Shown: piece by piece, positions 37,464 through 47,949 of the stretch
Numbering within the stretch: the first letter of the stretch is position 1
Layout: each line of letters starts with the position of its first letter
DNA from: Myxococcales bacterium
GTDB lineage: Bacteria > Myxococcota_A > Polyangia > Haliangiales > Haliangiaceae
Assembly: GCA_028287135.1 (NCBI GenBank)
Contig: JAQBQE010000027.1
Span: 37,956 to 101,955 of the forward strand
Length of the DNA stretch: 64,000 nucleotides
Reading direction: 5' to 3'
Notes under the pieces: model-generated
What the model was told of the DNA's origin: nothing
The model's database searches: none
Seen by the model: the letters and a program-made list of their open reading frames with translations, nothing else
Position numbers and translations under genes: made by a program

Positions 37464-39950
37464 TCAGAAGCTGCGTTCGAGACCGAGCGTCAGCGTGTGC
37501 TGGCTGCCGACCTCGCCGAACCTGGTGAGGAGCGCGGCGTCGTAACGCAGGTACGTCGAGATCGCAGGTGCCGGCGGGAGATGGAGGCGGACGCTGAGCG
37601 ACGCCGCACCACCGACGCCAGTGCCACCGAGGTGCGCGCCGAGTCCACCACCGAGCTCGAGCCACCGCGCGATGCCGCGCCGCGCGAACGTGACCAGGAA
37701 CCGGCCCTGACCATGGAGCCCGTCGACGAGCCACAGCGTCGACTCGGCGCCCAGCATGGTCCGACGTCCGACCTCGAGCCGTGCGCCGATCGAGAGTAGC
37801 GGTGCGCTCTCCTGATCCTGGATCGCGACGCCACCACCGATCGACGCAGCGATCCGGACCGCGCGACGACGACTACCGAGCGAGGTTGTCTCGGCGAGCG
37901 CCTCGTACTCTTCCATCGGTGACGAGGCATCCATGGTCGCGACGCTTCCCGACGCGGGCGCTGGCGCTGGCGATGGCGATTCAGCATCGGCCCCCTCGTC
38001 GTCCGAGTCCTCCATCGGGGGTGCTTCGCCACCCTCGGAGCGGCGCGTGTCGTCGATCGCGACCACCGGCTTGTTCACTTTCTTGGTGGGCCGCGCAGGA
38101 TTCGCTGGCTCGTCCTGCTTGGTCAGCTCGTCGCCCGAGGAGAGGGTCGTGTCGAGCGTGGTCTCGCGCTTGACGTCGATCCAGCTCATCCCCGACGGGA
38201 CGGAGACCGGGACTGAGACGCTGTGCTTGACGCCGCCCTCGACGACGACCTCGGTGCCGATCGCGACCAGCGAGGTGTACGGCGAGACCAGGCCGAACGA
38301 GAGCGCGTGTGCGGTGACGGCGTGCGGTGCGTGCGGGCCGACCAGCAGATCGTCGAGACGCACGCGCGCCCAGCGACGTGCGAGCGGTCCTGCCGTGGTG
38401 ATGGCCCCGTCGAGCTTCGGCGACGGAGAGGTCGTCTCGAGGGAGAACAGCTCGCCCCGCGCGCGCGCGTTGGCCGTCTGCGCTCGCTTGACCCGGGCGA
38501 GGACCAGCATCGCTTGCCCGGCGCCGAGCCGCGGCAACATGCTCGGAACCACGTCGCTCGCGGCGAGTGTTCCCCAGCTCACGGTGAGTGGGGCCGGTGG
38601 GCTCGCGACGTCGGCGAGCGTGGCCTTCGCCGCGGCGGTGAGATCATCCGACGGTAGCGCAAACCGGATCGTGCCTCCGGTCGCGGCCGCGATCTGCGTG
38701 AGCAGCCCACGCGCCGGAGCCGGGCCCACGCCGATCACGTGGATCGCCACGCCGAGACGCTTCGCTGCGGCGATCGCGGCACGATCGTCGGCCACCAGGC
38801 CGTCGCTGATCAGGACGAGCGCCGCTCCGTCGGGCTTCGCTGCCTCGAGCACGCGCGTCAGATCGAACGGCTGCCCGGGTCGGGTCCAGGTCTGCTCGAC
38901 AAGCCGCAACGCTTCGGCGGGCGAGCGCCAGGTCGCCGAGTCCGCGCCGAGCACCGCGATCCGGTCCGCCGTCCCGAGCGCTGCGAACAGCCCACGCACG
39001 AACGGCTGCACGACCACCAGCGCATCGCCCTTGATCGTGGCGGCGCGGTCGAGGACGAGCATCGCGCGGGTCGGCCCCTTGCGCGTGGGCGCAGCAGGCG
39101 CCTCGACCACGACGGCCGCATACCCCGCGGCTCCTGCAACCTCGATCCACCCGGCGGCCGTGCTCTTCGCACGCCACCGGATCACCGCGTCGTGATCGCT
39201 GTGCAGATCGGTGAACGTGAACGCGGACGCCTTGCCCGCGAGCTCGTGGGTCGGGCTCGTCACGTCGGTCACCGGCTCCACGAACGCGAGCGCGACCGTC
39301 GTCGCGCCTCCTGCATTCGGCCCGACCTGCGGGGTCACACGTGAGGCATCGGGCGCGCGGTTCGTATCGGGCGCGCGACCCGTTCCGGTCGTCGGCCGGC
39401 CACTCACGGTGCCCGGCACGTAGCGCGGAGCGACCACCATCGGCAACGCGAGCTCCCAGCGTCCGTCCGCGAAGCGCGCGACGGTGTCGTACCGCAGCGT
39501 GACCTCGACCGTGCCCCTCGCAGGGATCGCCGCGACGGTCTGCGTGAACACGTCGGGCCGCTCCTGATCGAGCACCGCGGCAGCGACGCCTTGCCGGACC
39601 GCCGCCTCGTACCGCCGCTGCGCATCGTCGCGCTTCTCGATCGCTCCGCGGATCGTGCGCGTACCGGTGGACAGCCACAACGCCGACACCGCAGCATCGA
39701 CGGGCAGCGGAAAGATGTACGTCGCCTCGATCGCGCGATCGCTGCGATTGGCGAACTTCTGGGTAACCACGGTCTCGACGATCGGACCGCGAATCGTGAC
39801 CTCGACCTTGCTGTCGAGCATCGGCAAGCTCGCCGCGGTGGTCGCTGCTCCGTTCGCGGTCGGGTACATCCCGATCCCACGGATCGCGCTCGACGCGTGC
39901 GCGGTCGCGACCGTGACGGCCAGCGCGAGCGTGATCACCAGACGCACCAT
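37464..39950 (-). CDS. VIT and vWA domain protein with C-terminal barrel
   Basis: An 828-residue secreted protein. After a signal peptide (to about residue 19) comes a VIT domain (about 40-160: FANRSDRAIEATYIFPLP, DDAQRRYEAA, RPDVFTQTVAAIPARGTVEV), then a von Willebrand A domain (about 295-450) with LVLISDGLV. The MIDAS start is LDRAAT (301-305) instead of DxSxS, so metal binding is doubtful. A Pro/Ser/Asp-rich linker leads to about 150 C-terminal residues of alternating strands ending TLGLERSF, like an outer-membrane barrel. VIT-vWA is the architecture of inter-alpha-trypsin inhibitor heavy chains. It diverges from the macroglobulin gene. Confidence 0.85.
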   Translation of the reverse strand: MVRLVITLALAVTVATAHASSAIRGIGMYPTANGAATTAASLPMLDSKVEVTIRGPIVETVVTQKFANRSDRAIEATYIFPLPVDAAVSALWLSTGTRTIRGAIEKRDDAQRRYEAAVRQGVAAAVLDQERPDVFTQTVAAIPARGTVEVTLRYDTVARFADGRWELALPMVVAPRYVPGTVSGRPTTGTGRAPDTNRAPDASRVTPQVGPNAGGATTVALAFVEPVTDVTSPTHELAGKASAFTFTDLHSDHDAVIRWRAKSTAAGWIEVAGAAGYAAVVVEAPAAPTRKGPTRAMLVLDRAATIKGDALVVVQPFVRGLFAALGTADRIAVLGADSATWRSPAEALRLVEQTWTRPGQPFDLTRVLEAAKPDGAALVLISDGLVADDRAAIAAAKRLGVAIHVIGVGPAPARGLLTQIAAATGGTIRFALPSDDLTAAAKATLADVASPPAPLTVSWGTLAASDVVPSMLPRLGAGQAMLVLARVKRAQTANARARGELFSLETTSPSPKLDGAITTAGPLARRWARVRLDDLLVGPHAPHAVTAHALSFGLVSPYTSLVAIGTEVVVEGGVKHSVSVPVSVPSGMSWIDVKRETTLDTTLSSGDELTKQDEPANPARPTKKVNKPVVAIDDTRRSEGGEAPPMEDSDDEGADAESPSPAPAPASGSVATMDASSPMEEYEALAETTSLGSRRRAVRIAASIGGGVAIQDQESAPLLSIGARLEVGRRTMLGAESTLWLVDGLHGQGRFLVTFARRGIARWLELGGGLGAHLGGTGVGGAASLSVRLHLPPAPAISTYLRYDAALLTRFGEVGSQHTLTLGLERSF

Positions 39951-40133
39951 GCCGTGACGAAGTTACACGTCCGGGCGGCCGGAAGGATCTAGCGACCCAA
40001 CGGTCAAACAACGCACCGTGACCGGCTCGTATTTCGTGTCTCCATGTTTGTGTCCGCGAGGCCACGGGGGGTCTCAACTACGCGCAATCGTGGGATGTCG
40101 CGCCGGCATCCGCCATGCACGAGCACGCGCCAA

Positions 40134-43100
40134 ATGACTCTCCAGAGCTGGCGCCGTGTGTTTCCTGCGAGCCTCGCGATGCTTCTCTCGTCCGCGGTCC
40201 TCAGCTGCGGTGGCACCCCGAAGGGCGACCTCCAGGTGATGTCGTACGCACCGCAGGGTCCGGTCGACAAGGCCGAGCCGGTCGAGATCCGGTTCGACAA
40301 GCCGGTCGTCGACGAGTCGATGGTCGGCAAGCCTGCGGATCCGAGCACGGTCACGATCTCGCCGACACTCGCCTGGAAGGGATTCTGGCAGGACCGCCAG
40401 ACGCTGATGATCGAACCGACCGATGCCCTCGCGGCATCGACCCGCTACAAGGTGTCGCTCGCCGGGCCGCTCGCGAAGCGCACCGCGGGCTTTCAGTTCT
40501 CGTTCGTTCACCGGCCTCTCGCGGTCGAAGGTGTGTGGGGTGTCGACGCGATGTCGCTGGCACCCGACGGCGAGGTCCCGCTGTCGTTCAACCAGCCGGT
40601 GCGGGCTGCGGATGCGGCGGTGCACTGCAAGCTCGTCGGCCCGGCGGGCGACATCGCGCTGACCACGCCGTTCGGCAACAGCGACGCGGCCACGAACATC
40701 ACGCTCAAGCCGACGTCCAAGCTCGTCGCTGGTCAGGCATACACGATCGCGTGCGCGGGGCTCTCGGGCGCCGGCGGCAACGCGCCGCTCGACAAACCGT
40801 ACGCGCTCGCCGTGCGCGCACGTCCGCCGCTGTCGGTGACCAGGATCTTGCCGGCGAGCCAGGACGTTGCCGCCGACGAGGTCACGCTCACGTTTGCGTT
40901 CTCGACGCCGGTCTCGCTCGATGTGGCGCGCAAGGCGGTCACCAGCAAGCCCATGATCCCCGGCCTCGATCAGGGCTACCTCTCGGGCGACGGCACCGAG
41001 TACAGGGTCACCGCCGACCTCGAGACGGAGACCGACTACACGCTGGAGATCGCCGGGCTCGTCGACGTGTTCGGTCAGAAGATCGACAAGCCGATCGCGC
41101 ACACGTTCCGCACCGGTGACGCCCGACCGCGGATCTCGATGGAGCGCGGCATCTTCGCTCTCGAAGCGAGCGCGAAGGGCTATCCGATGTGGTCGCGCAA
41201 CATCACCAAGTTCGAGCTCGAGTGCGCCGCGATCCCGCGCGACAAGATCGTCCAGGTCCTGACCACGGACATGAACTACGACCCGTGGGGTGGCAACGAT
41301 GACGACAAGCCGCTCGACTGGAAGGCGCTCGAGCTGACCGCGAAGAAACAGGCCACCACGACCACGGGCAAGAACAAGTGGCTGCTCAACGAGCTCGAGC
41401 TCGGCAAGACCTGTGCGGGGGCGCCGGGAATGCGCGGCATGTTCCTCGCGGAGATCAGCACCAACGACATCAAGCCCGACCCCGACCGCAGCTGGTGGAA
41501 CCCGCGGCGCAATCGCGTGCTGGCGAACGTCACCGACATGGGCGTGCTGATCAAGACCGGCACCTCGTCGGGCATCGTCTGGGTGACGTCGCTGTCGAGC
41601 GGCAACCCGATCGTCGGAGCCAAGGTCGCCGTGTACTCGCCGCAGGGCAAGCAGGTCTGGGTCGACGTCACGAACAGCGACGGCCTGATCAAGATCCCGG
41701 GCAGCGCGCTGCTGAAGAAGCAGAAGCCTGTCGACGACGAGAACGAGGACTACGAGGACTGGGATAGCAACCGCAGTCAGCGCCTGATCGCGATCGTCGA
41801 GAAGGGCGGCGACCTCGCGGTCGTCGACGGCAACTGGTCGAACGGGATCCAGATCTGGAACTTCGGCTTGCCCGAGGATCGCCAGGGCGGCGCGACCAAG
41901 ATCCGCGGGTTCATCCAGAGCGACCGTGGTCTGTACCGGCCCGGCGAGACCGTTCAGTTCAAGGGCATCGCGCGCGAGGTCGCGCAGGGTCTGCCGCCGC
42001 GCGTCCCTGCGAACGGTCGAGTCGTTCGGCCGGTCGAGATCGAGGTCCAGGACAGCCGCGGGCAATCCGTGCTGACCACCACGGCCAGGATGTCGAGCTT
42101 CGGTGGCTTCGCGTTCGAGCTGGCCCTGTCTCCCGAGGCCGTGCTCGGCGACTACTACGTCCGCGCGTCGGTCGCCGATCAGGTGTTCCGCGAAAAGTTC
42201 ACCGTCGAGGAGTTCCGGCCGGCGACCTTCGAGCTCGCCCTCGCCTCGGCGCAGAAGTCACCTTACCCGGGTGAGCGGCTGACGTTCGATCTCGATGCGA
42301 AGTACCTGTTCGGTGCACCGGTGGCCGGCGCCAAGGTCGAGTGGAGCCTGCGCAAGCGCCCCAAGAACGTGCGGTTCGCGGGCTGGGACGAGTACACGTT
42401 CTCCGCGGATCCGGATCGCTGGTACTGGTACGAGGATCACGACGACTACGGCGAGTTCCTGTCCGACGGTGCAGGCACGACCACCGCGCAAGGCAAGCTC
42501 CAGATCGCTGCGCGAGACAGCGCGACGACGTTCGACGGCCCGGTCGATTACATCCTGTCCGCGAACGTGACCGACAGCGCCGATCAGACGATGGGCAAGA
42601 GCGTGATCGTCACCGCGCACAAGACGTCGCTGTATCTCGGCATGCACGCGAACGAGTACGTGCAGGCCGTCGGCATGCCGTTCGGCGTCAACCTCGTCGC
42701 GCTCGCACCCGACGGTGGCCGTGCGGCCGCGAAGGCGAAGCTGACCGTCACCCGGATGGTGCGGTCGTGCTCGTGGGACGACGTCGGTGCGCGCAGCTTC
42801 CAGCGCTGCGACACCGCCGAGAAGATCATCACCGAGCGCGACGTGGCGATCGCCAATGCCGGTTCACACACCGAGCGGATCTTCCCGACCGAGCCCGGTG
42901 ACTACCTGATCAAGGCCGAGGCCAAGGACGACCGCGGCAACCTGGTGACGGTCGCCAGCAACATCTGGGTGATCGGGAAAGGGGAGGCATTCTGGAGCGG
43001 CGACGAAGGCGACCGGATGACGCTGATCGCGAGCAAGCCGTCGTACAAGCCCGGCGACACGGCACGCCTGGTTCCGCAGGCCAATCTGGTGGCGCCCACC

Positions 43101-45722
43101 GCGCTGATCACGATCGAGCGTGACGGCATCATCGAGGCGCGGGTCCGCAAGCTCGGCTCGCCGGCCGAGGGACTCGAGCTGACGATCGCCGACGCGTGGG
43201 CTCCCAATGTCTACGCGAGCGTCGCGATGGTCTCGGGCCGCCGCGGCAGCGGCGACAAGAACCGTCCGATGTTCAAGATGGGCATGGTCGAGCTCAAGGT
43301 CGCCAGCGAGCACAAGCAGCTCGACGTCGCGGTCTCCCTCGAGAAGGCGACGGTCCGTCCCGGCGACAAGGTCACCGGCAAGATCACCGTCACGCACAAG
43401 GGCACGCCGGTGAAGGCCGAGGTCTCGCTGTCGGCGGCCGACGAAGGCGTGCTCCAGCTGATCTCGTACGCGACGCCCAATCCGATGAAGACGTTCTACG
43501 CGTCGTATGGCCTCGGCGTCGATGCCGGCACGAGCTGGAACCGGATCGCGCGGCTCGCGGATCCCGAGAGCGGCGATCCGGACGAGGGCGGCGATGGTGG
43601 TGGCGACGAGGACGCCAATGGTCAGCGCGTGCGCAGCAAGTTCGTCGCCTCGGCGTACTGGGCGCCGATGCTGCTCACCGACGAGAAGGGAGAGATCGCG
43701 TTCACGTTCACCGCACCTGACAACCTGAGCGCGTTCCGCCTGATGGCGGTCGCCGCCGACATCGGCGACCGGTTCGGTGCGGGCGAGCTCCGGCTGACCA
43801 TCAACAAGCCGCTGATGGCGGCGCCTGCCCTGCCCCGCTTCCTGATGACGGGCGATGCGGCGTCGGTCGGTGTGGTCGTCCACAACCGCACCGATGTCGC
43901 CGGCACCGCGTTCGTCACGGCGAAGGCCATCGGCGCCACGCTCGATGCGACGAAGAAGCAGGTCGATGTGCCGGCGAACGGCTCGGTCCGCGTGCGGTTC
44001 GCCGCGAAGGCATCGGAGAATGCGTCGGTGTCGTTCGAGTTCGCGGTCGCGCTCGGCAACGAGCGTGACGCCGTTCGCGTGACGCTGCCGATCGGTCGGC
44101 CCCGGATCATCGACAACCGCCTCCTGGTCGAGACCCAGCTCGGCAAGGAGGGCGTGTGGTCGGGCACGATCGGCAGCACGGCTGATGTGCTCAGGAAGGA
44201 GAGCGCGCTGATGATCACGGTCGATCGCAGTGGGGTCGGCGACCTCGCGCCGGGCCTGCGCTCGCTCGTCGAGTATCCGTATGGCTGCCTCGAGCAGACG
44301 ATGTCGCGGTTCATCCCCCTCGTCGCCGCGCAGGACCTCGCGAACACGCTCGATGATCCGAGCCTCAAGGGTACGAAGGCCAAGCAGTTCATCCGCGCCG
44401 GGACCCAGAAGGTGATCCGCCATCAGCAGGGCGATGGTCTGTTCTCGCTGTGGCCGCAGTCGCAGACCTACCCGCACCTCGCAGCGTATGCACTGTGGGG
44501 GCTGACCGTCGCCGAGAAGTCCGGCGAGAAGATTCCGAAGGACGTGTTCGACCGCGGGATCGCCGCGCTGCAGACCTGGGCCAACGGCACCGGGACGATG
44601 AAGCCCGACGGTGATGGCGCGACGATGGCGATGACCGCGTACGTGATGGCGCTGCGCGGCAAGCCCGATGCGGGACTGAACGCTCGCCTGTTCGCGCTGC
44701 GCACCGGGCTGCCGAAGTGGGGCCAGGCGTTCCTCCTCCGCGCGATGCACCTCGCGAAGGCGGATCCGTCCCAGGTCGCGGAGCTCGAGCAGCTGATCGC
44801 CTCGAACATCACCGTCAAGGACGGGAAGGCGATCGTCCGCGAATCGTTCCCCGGCGAGCAGTACGAGATGTACATGACCTCCGATGTGCGGGCGACCGCG
44901 ATGACGCTGGCGGCGCTGCTCGAGGTCGACCCGACGTCGAGCTTGATCCAGCCGCTGGTCGCCGGGCTCAAGGCCGAGCGCACCAAGGTCGGGACGTGGA
45001 ATTCGACGCAGGAGAACCTGTGGTCCCTCGTCGCGCTCGCCGAGTACGGCCGGCGCGGTGCGACCGGCGAGTCGACGGCGACCGTCATCGTCGGTGGCAA
45101 GCAGGTCTACAAGAAGAAGATCATCGGGTCCCAGATCGCGAGCATCAAGGTTCCGCTCGCGGAGACCGCGGGCGACAAGGTCGACGTCAGGGTCGACAAC
45201 GGTGGCCACCTCAGCGTCCGCGTCACCGAGGCGCGCGTCGATGCCGGCAGGTCGATGGCGAATGGCTTTGCGATCACGCGGCGCTACCTCGACGCCAAGG
45301 GCGCGGACAAGACCGCCTTCAAGGCGGGCGAGATGGTGACCGTCCAGCTCTCGATCACCGCGGACAACAGCCGCAAGTGGATCGCGCTCGTCGACCCGAT
45401 TCCCGCGGGTTTCGAGGTCATCAACCCCAAGCTGCTCGCGGGCGGCAAGAACCTCGCGCAGCCCGCGCCAGCGTCGGGCAATCCATGGGCGCAGCGCCGC
45501 CAGGCGTACTGGAATGCGATCACCTGGGACCACCAGGAGATGCGCGATGACCGCGTCCTGTGGTTCGCCGACGACATGCAGCGCGGGTCGTACGAGCTGA
45601 CGTATCAGGCGCGCGCGACGATCGACGGCACGTTCACCGTGATGCCGGCGACCGTCGAGGCGATGTACTTCCCCGAGATCCGCGGCCGCACCGAGATCAC
45701 GACGGTGACAATCGTGAAGTGA
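40134..45722 (+). CDS. Bacterial alpha-2-macroglobulin lipoprotein
   Basis: A 1862-residue lipoprotein (start ATG 40134, lipobox VLSC) made of macroglobulin-type beta-sandwich domains. It has IRGFIQSDRGLYRPGETVQF (MG domain) in the middle, a bait-like acidic/Gly-rich stretch (about residues 1145-1165, GDEDANGQRVRSK), then FVASAYWAPMLLTDEKG. The thioester motif CLEQ is intact at Cys1385 (YPYGCLEQTMSRF), followed by helical alpha/alpha repeats. Such proteins trap attacking proteases covalently in the periplasm or at the surface and are normally paired with PBP1C, which follows here. This matches the E. coli YfhM-PbpC pairing. Confidence 0.95.
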   Translation: MTLQSWRRVFPASLAMLLSSAVLSCGGTPKGDLQVMSYAPQGPVDKAEPVEIRFDKPVVDESMVGKPADPSTVTISPTLAWKGFWQDRQTLMIEPTDALAASTRYKVSLAGPLAKRTAGFQFSFVHRPLAVEGVWGVDAMSLAPDGEVPLSFNQPVRAADAAVHCKLVGPAGDIALTTPFGNSDAATNITLKPTSKLVAGQAYTIACAGLSGAGGNAPLDKPYALAVRARPPLSVTRILPASQDVAADEVTLTFAFSTPVSLDVARKAVTSKPMIPGLDQGYLSGDGTEYRVTADLETETDYTLEIAGLVDVFGQKIDKPIAHTFRTGDARPRISMERGIFALEASAKGYPMWSRNITKFELECAAIPRDKIVQVLTTDMNYDPWGGNDDDKPLDWKALELTAKKQATTTTGKNKWLLNELELGKTCAGAPGMRGMFLAEISTNDIKPDPDRSWWNPRRNRVLANVTDMGVLIKTGTSSGIVWVTSLSSGNPIVGAKVAVYSPQGKQVWVDVTNSDGLIKIPGSALLKKQKPVDDENEDYEDWDSNRSQRLIAIVEKGGDLAVVDGNWSNGIQIWNFGLPEDRQGGATKIRGFIQSDRGLYRPGETVQFKGIAREVAQGLPPRVPANGRVVRPVEIEVQDSRGQSVLTTTARMSSFGGFAFELALSPEAVLGDYYVRASVADQVFREKFTVEEFRPATFELALASAQKSPYPGERLTFDLDAKYLFGAPVAGAKVEWSLRKRPKNVRFAGWDEYTFSADPDRWYWYEDHDDYGEFLSDGAGTTTAQGKLQIAARDSATTFDGPVDYILSANVTDSADQTMGKSVIVTAHKTSLYLGMHANEYVQAVGMPFGVNLVALAPDGGRAAAKAKLTVTRMVRSCSWDDVGARSFQRCDTAEKIITERDVAIANAGSHTERIFPTEPGDYLIKAEAKDDRGNLVTVASNIWVIGKGEAFWSGDEGDRMTLIASKPSYKPGDTARLVPQANLVAPTALITIERDGIIEARVRKLGSPAEGLELTIADAWAPNVYASVAMVSGRRGSGDKNRPMFKMGMVELKVASEHKQLDVAVSLEKATVRPGDKVTGKITVTHKGTPVKAEVSLSAADEGVLQLISYATPNPMKTFYASYGLGVDAGTSWNRIARLADPESGDPDEGGDGGGDEDANGQRVRSKFVASAYWAPMLLTDEKGEIAFTFTAPDNLSAFRLMAVAADIGDRFGAGELRLTINKPLMAAPALPRFLMTGDAASVGVVVHNRTDVAGTAFVTAKAIGATLDATKKQVDVPANGSVRVRFAAKASENASVSFEFAVALGNERDAVRVTLPIGRPRIIDNRLLVETQLGKEGVWSGTIGSTADVLRKESALMITVDRSGVGDLAPGLRSLVEYPYGCLEQTMSRFIPLVAAQDLANTLDDPSLKGTKAKQFIRAGTQKVIRHQQGDGLFSLWPQSQTYPHLAAYALWGLTVAEKSGEKIPKDVFDRGIAALQTWANGTGTMKPDGDGATMAMTAYVMALRGKPDAGLNARLFALRTGLPKWGQAFLLRAMHLAKADPSQVAELEQLIASNITVKDGKAIVRESFPGEQYEMYMTSDVRATAMTLAALLEVDPTSSLIQPLVAGLKAERTKVGTWNSTQENLWSLVALAEYGRRGATGESTATVIVGGKQVYKKKIIGSQIASIKVPLAETAGDKVDVRVDNGGHLSVRVTEARVDAGRSMANGFAITRRYLDAKGADKTAFKAGEMVTVQLSITADNSRKWIALVDPIPAGFEVINPKLLAGGKNLAQPAPASGNPWAQRRQAYWNAITWDHQEMRDDRVLWFADDMQRGSYELTYQARATIDGTFTVMPATVEAMYFPEIRGRTEITTVTIVK

Positions 45723-45764
45723 GCTACCACGAATAGCGAGGAGGGACGAGGCGTTGGATCTCGC

Positions 45765-47783
45765 GTGACCCGGATCCGATCGAGCCTCCGAGCGTCCTGG
45801 CGCTACGGCCGCTGGGTCGTGGTCGCGACGCTGCTGCCGATCGTGGTCGCCGTGCAGGTCGCGATCGTGCTGCTGGTCGTGTGGCCGTTCGATCCCGCGG
45901 ATCTGGTCGCGACCACCGAGCCGCTCGTGCTCGTCGACGTGCGCGGTCAGGAGATCGCCACGTTCCCGGCGGTCGGTGCCGATCGCACGCGGTGGACCCG
46001 GCTCGGCGAGCTACCGGCGATCGCGGTCAGCGCAGTGATCGAGTCCGAGGACGGGAACTTCTGGAACCACGGAGGCGTCGATGGCGCCGGCGTCGCCCGG
46101 GCGGTGTGGCTCGATCTCCAGGGTGGTCGGTTCGGCGGCTCGACGCTGACGATGCAGCTCGCACGGATGCTGATCACGGCGAACGAGCCGCGGACCTGGC
46201 ATGCCAAGCTCCGCGAATCGATGCTCGCGCTGCGGATCGAGCGCGCGATCGACAAGCGGACGATCCTCGAGCAGTGGATGAACCGCGCGTACTTCGGCAA
46301 CGGTGCGTATGGCTACGCTGCTGCCTCGCAGCTGTACTTCGACAAGCCACCGAGTGGGCTGTCCGACGCAGAGGCTGTCCTGCTCGCCGTGATCCCGCGC
46401 GCACCGACGGGCTACGACCCGCTGAAGCATCTCGACGCCGCGATCCGGCGACGCGATCGCGTGCTCGCGATGCTCGTCGATCACGGCGTGATCACCGCCG
46501 GGCGTGCGCAGGCCGCCAGGCTCACGAAGGTCGCGATCGGCCGGCACACGCGGCCCAATCTCGCGCCCCACTTCGCCCGCTGGATCGTCGATCAGCTGCC
46601 GGCGGACGTGCGCAGCGCGGGCGGGCTCGTGCGCACCACGCTCGACCTCCGGTTGCAGAAGACGCTACAAACCCGCGTCGCCGAGCAAGTCGCATCGCTT
46701 CGTCGCCGTAACCTCGATCAGGCCGGGCTCGTCGTGCTCGACACGCAGACCACCGAGGTCCGCGCGATGGTCGGCTCGATCGACTGGAAGGGTCCGAGCG
46801 GACAAATCAACATCACCACCCGTCGCCGGCATCCGGGCTCGGCGCTGAAGCCGTTCGTCTACGGCGCCTCGATCGAGAACGGCGCGTCACCGTTCTCGAT
46901 CGCGTGGGACACGCGCGACACCAGTGCTGACTACTTCGCACCGTCGGCGGGGGTCGAGCACGGCCCGGTGCGATATCGCGAGGCGCTCGCGAGCTCGTAC
47001 AACTTCGCCGCGATCGATGTGCTGCAACAGGTCGGCGTGCCGCGCCTGATGAGCGTGCTGCGCGCGGCCGGCGTCGGTGATCTCGCGGGCGCGCCCGACG
47101 ACTACGGTCTCCGGCTCGCCCTCGGTGCGGCGAAGGTCCGGCTGATCGATCTGACGGCGAGCTACGGCTTCACGGTCAAGGGCGGCTTCGTCGGCGTCCC
47201 GCGCGGGATCGTGACCGCCATCGGCCCCGACGGTGATCGCTGGGCGCCGGCGCGTCGCTCGGAGCGCCGGGTGTTCTCCGAGCAGACGTCGTGGCTCGTG
47301 ATGGACATGCTCGCGGATCCGGAGGCGCGTCGACCCGGCTTCGGGATGGAGCTGCCGTTTGATCTGCCGTTCCGCGTGGCCGCGAAGACCGGGACCGCGC
47401 GCGGCTTCGCGGACACCTGGGCGATCGCCGCGACGAGCGAGGTGATCGTCGGTGCCTGGGCCGGAACGTTCGATGGCTCGCCGACCCAGGGCCTGGTCGG
47501 CATGGACGCCGCCGGGGTGCTCGCTCGTGATGCGCTGCTCGCGGTCGCCGAGCGCGGCCCCCTCACCCTCCCGCCGCGCCCGGCGGGGATCGACGAGATC
47601 GAGGTGTGCGCGACCTCCGGCATGCTCCCGAGCGCACGGTGCCCGGTGATCCGGGACTACGTCGCGCGCGGCGATGCGCCGGCGAAGGTCGACACCTGGC
47701 ACGACGCCGAGGGCAACGTGGTCTATCCCGAGCGGGCGCGCGGCTGGCTCGCGCGGCGCAGGCTGTCCGCCGCGATCCCGTGA
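45765..47783 (+). CDS. pbpC: Penicillin-binding protein 1C
   Basis: A 672-residue class A bifunctional enzyme with a membrane segment (about 19-45). The GT51 glycosyltransferase domain has ESEDGNFWNHGGVD (catalytic Glu), FGGSTLTMQLARM and RAYFGNGAYGY. The transpeptidase domain has the SxxK in PGSALKPFVYG, SSYN and KTGTA. The C-terminal BiPBP_C domain found in E. coli PbpC is mostly missing; only about 60 residues follow the enzyme core. GTG start at 45765, 42 bases after the macroglobulin gene. In the known pair, the A2M protein protects the cell when the wall is breached and PBP1C is thought to repair it. Confidence 0.94.
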   Translation: MTRIRSSLRASWRYGRWVVVATLLPIVVAVQVAIVLLVVWPFDPADLVATTEPLVLVDVRGQEIATFPAVGADRTRWTRLGELPAIAVSAVIESEDGNFWNHGGVDGAGVARAVWLDLQGGRFGGSTLTMQLARMLITANEPRTWHAKLRESMLALRIERAIDKRTILEQWMNRAYFGNGAYGYAAASQLYFDKPPSGLSDAEAVLLAVIPRAPTGYDPLKHLDAAIRRRDRVLAMLVDHGVITAGRAQAARLTKVAIGRHTRPNLAPHFARWIVDQLPADVRSAGGLVRTTLDLRLQKTLQTRVAEQVASLRRRNLDQAGLVVLDTQTTEVRAMVGSIDWKGPSGQINITTRRRHPGSALKPFVYGASIENGASPFSIAWDTRDTSADYFAPSAGVEHGPVRYREALASSYNFAAIDVLQQVGVPRLMSVLRAAGVGDLAGAPDDYGLRLALGAAKVRLIDLTASYGFTVKGGFVGVPRGIVTAIGPDGDRWAPARRSERRVFSEQTSWLVMDMLADPEARRPGFGMELPFDLPFRVAAKTGTARGFADTWAIAATSEVIVGAWAGTFDGSPTQGLVGMDAAGVLARDALLAVAERGPLTLPPRPAGIDEIEVCATSGMLPSARCPVIRDYVARGDAPAKVDTWHDAEGNVVYPERARGWLARRRLSAAIP

Positions 47784-47949
47784 GCCGACAGCAAACGTAA
47801 GCGCGAGCACGTGCGCTACATCAAGCGGCAGCCGCAGTAGCCAGCACCGTGACGCGTTCGTCTCGCTTTTTGGCGTACCGCATCGACGATTCGCTGCGTT
47901 GCGTCGTGATGAGCGCGGAACGGATGTTGCTCCAGGCGCGCGCAACCTA

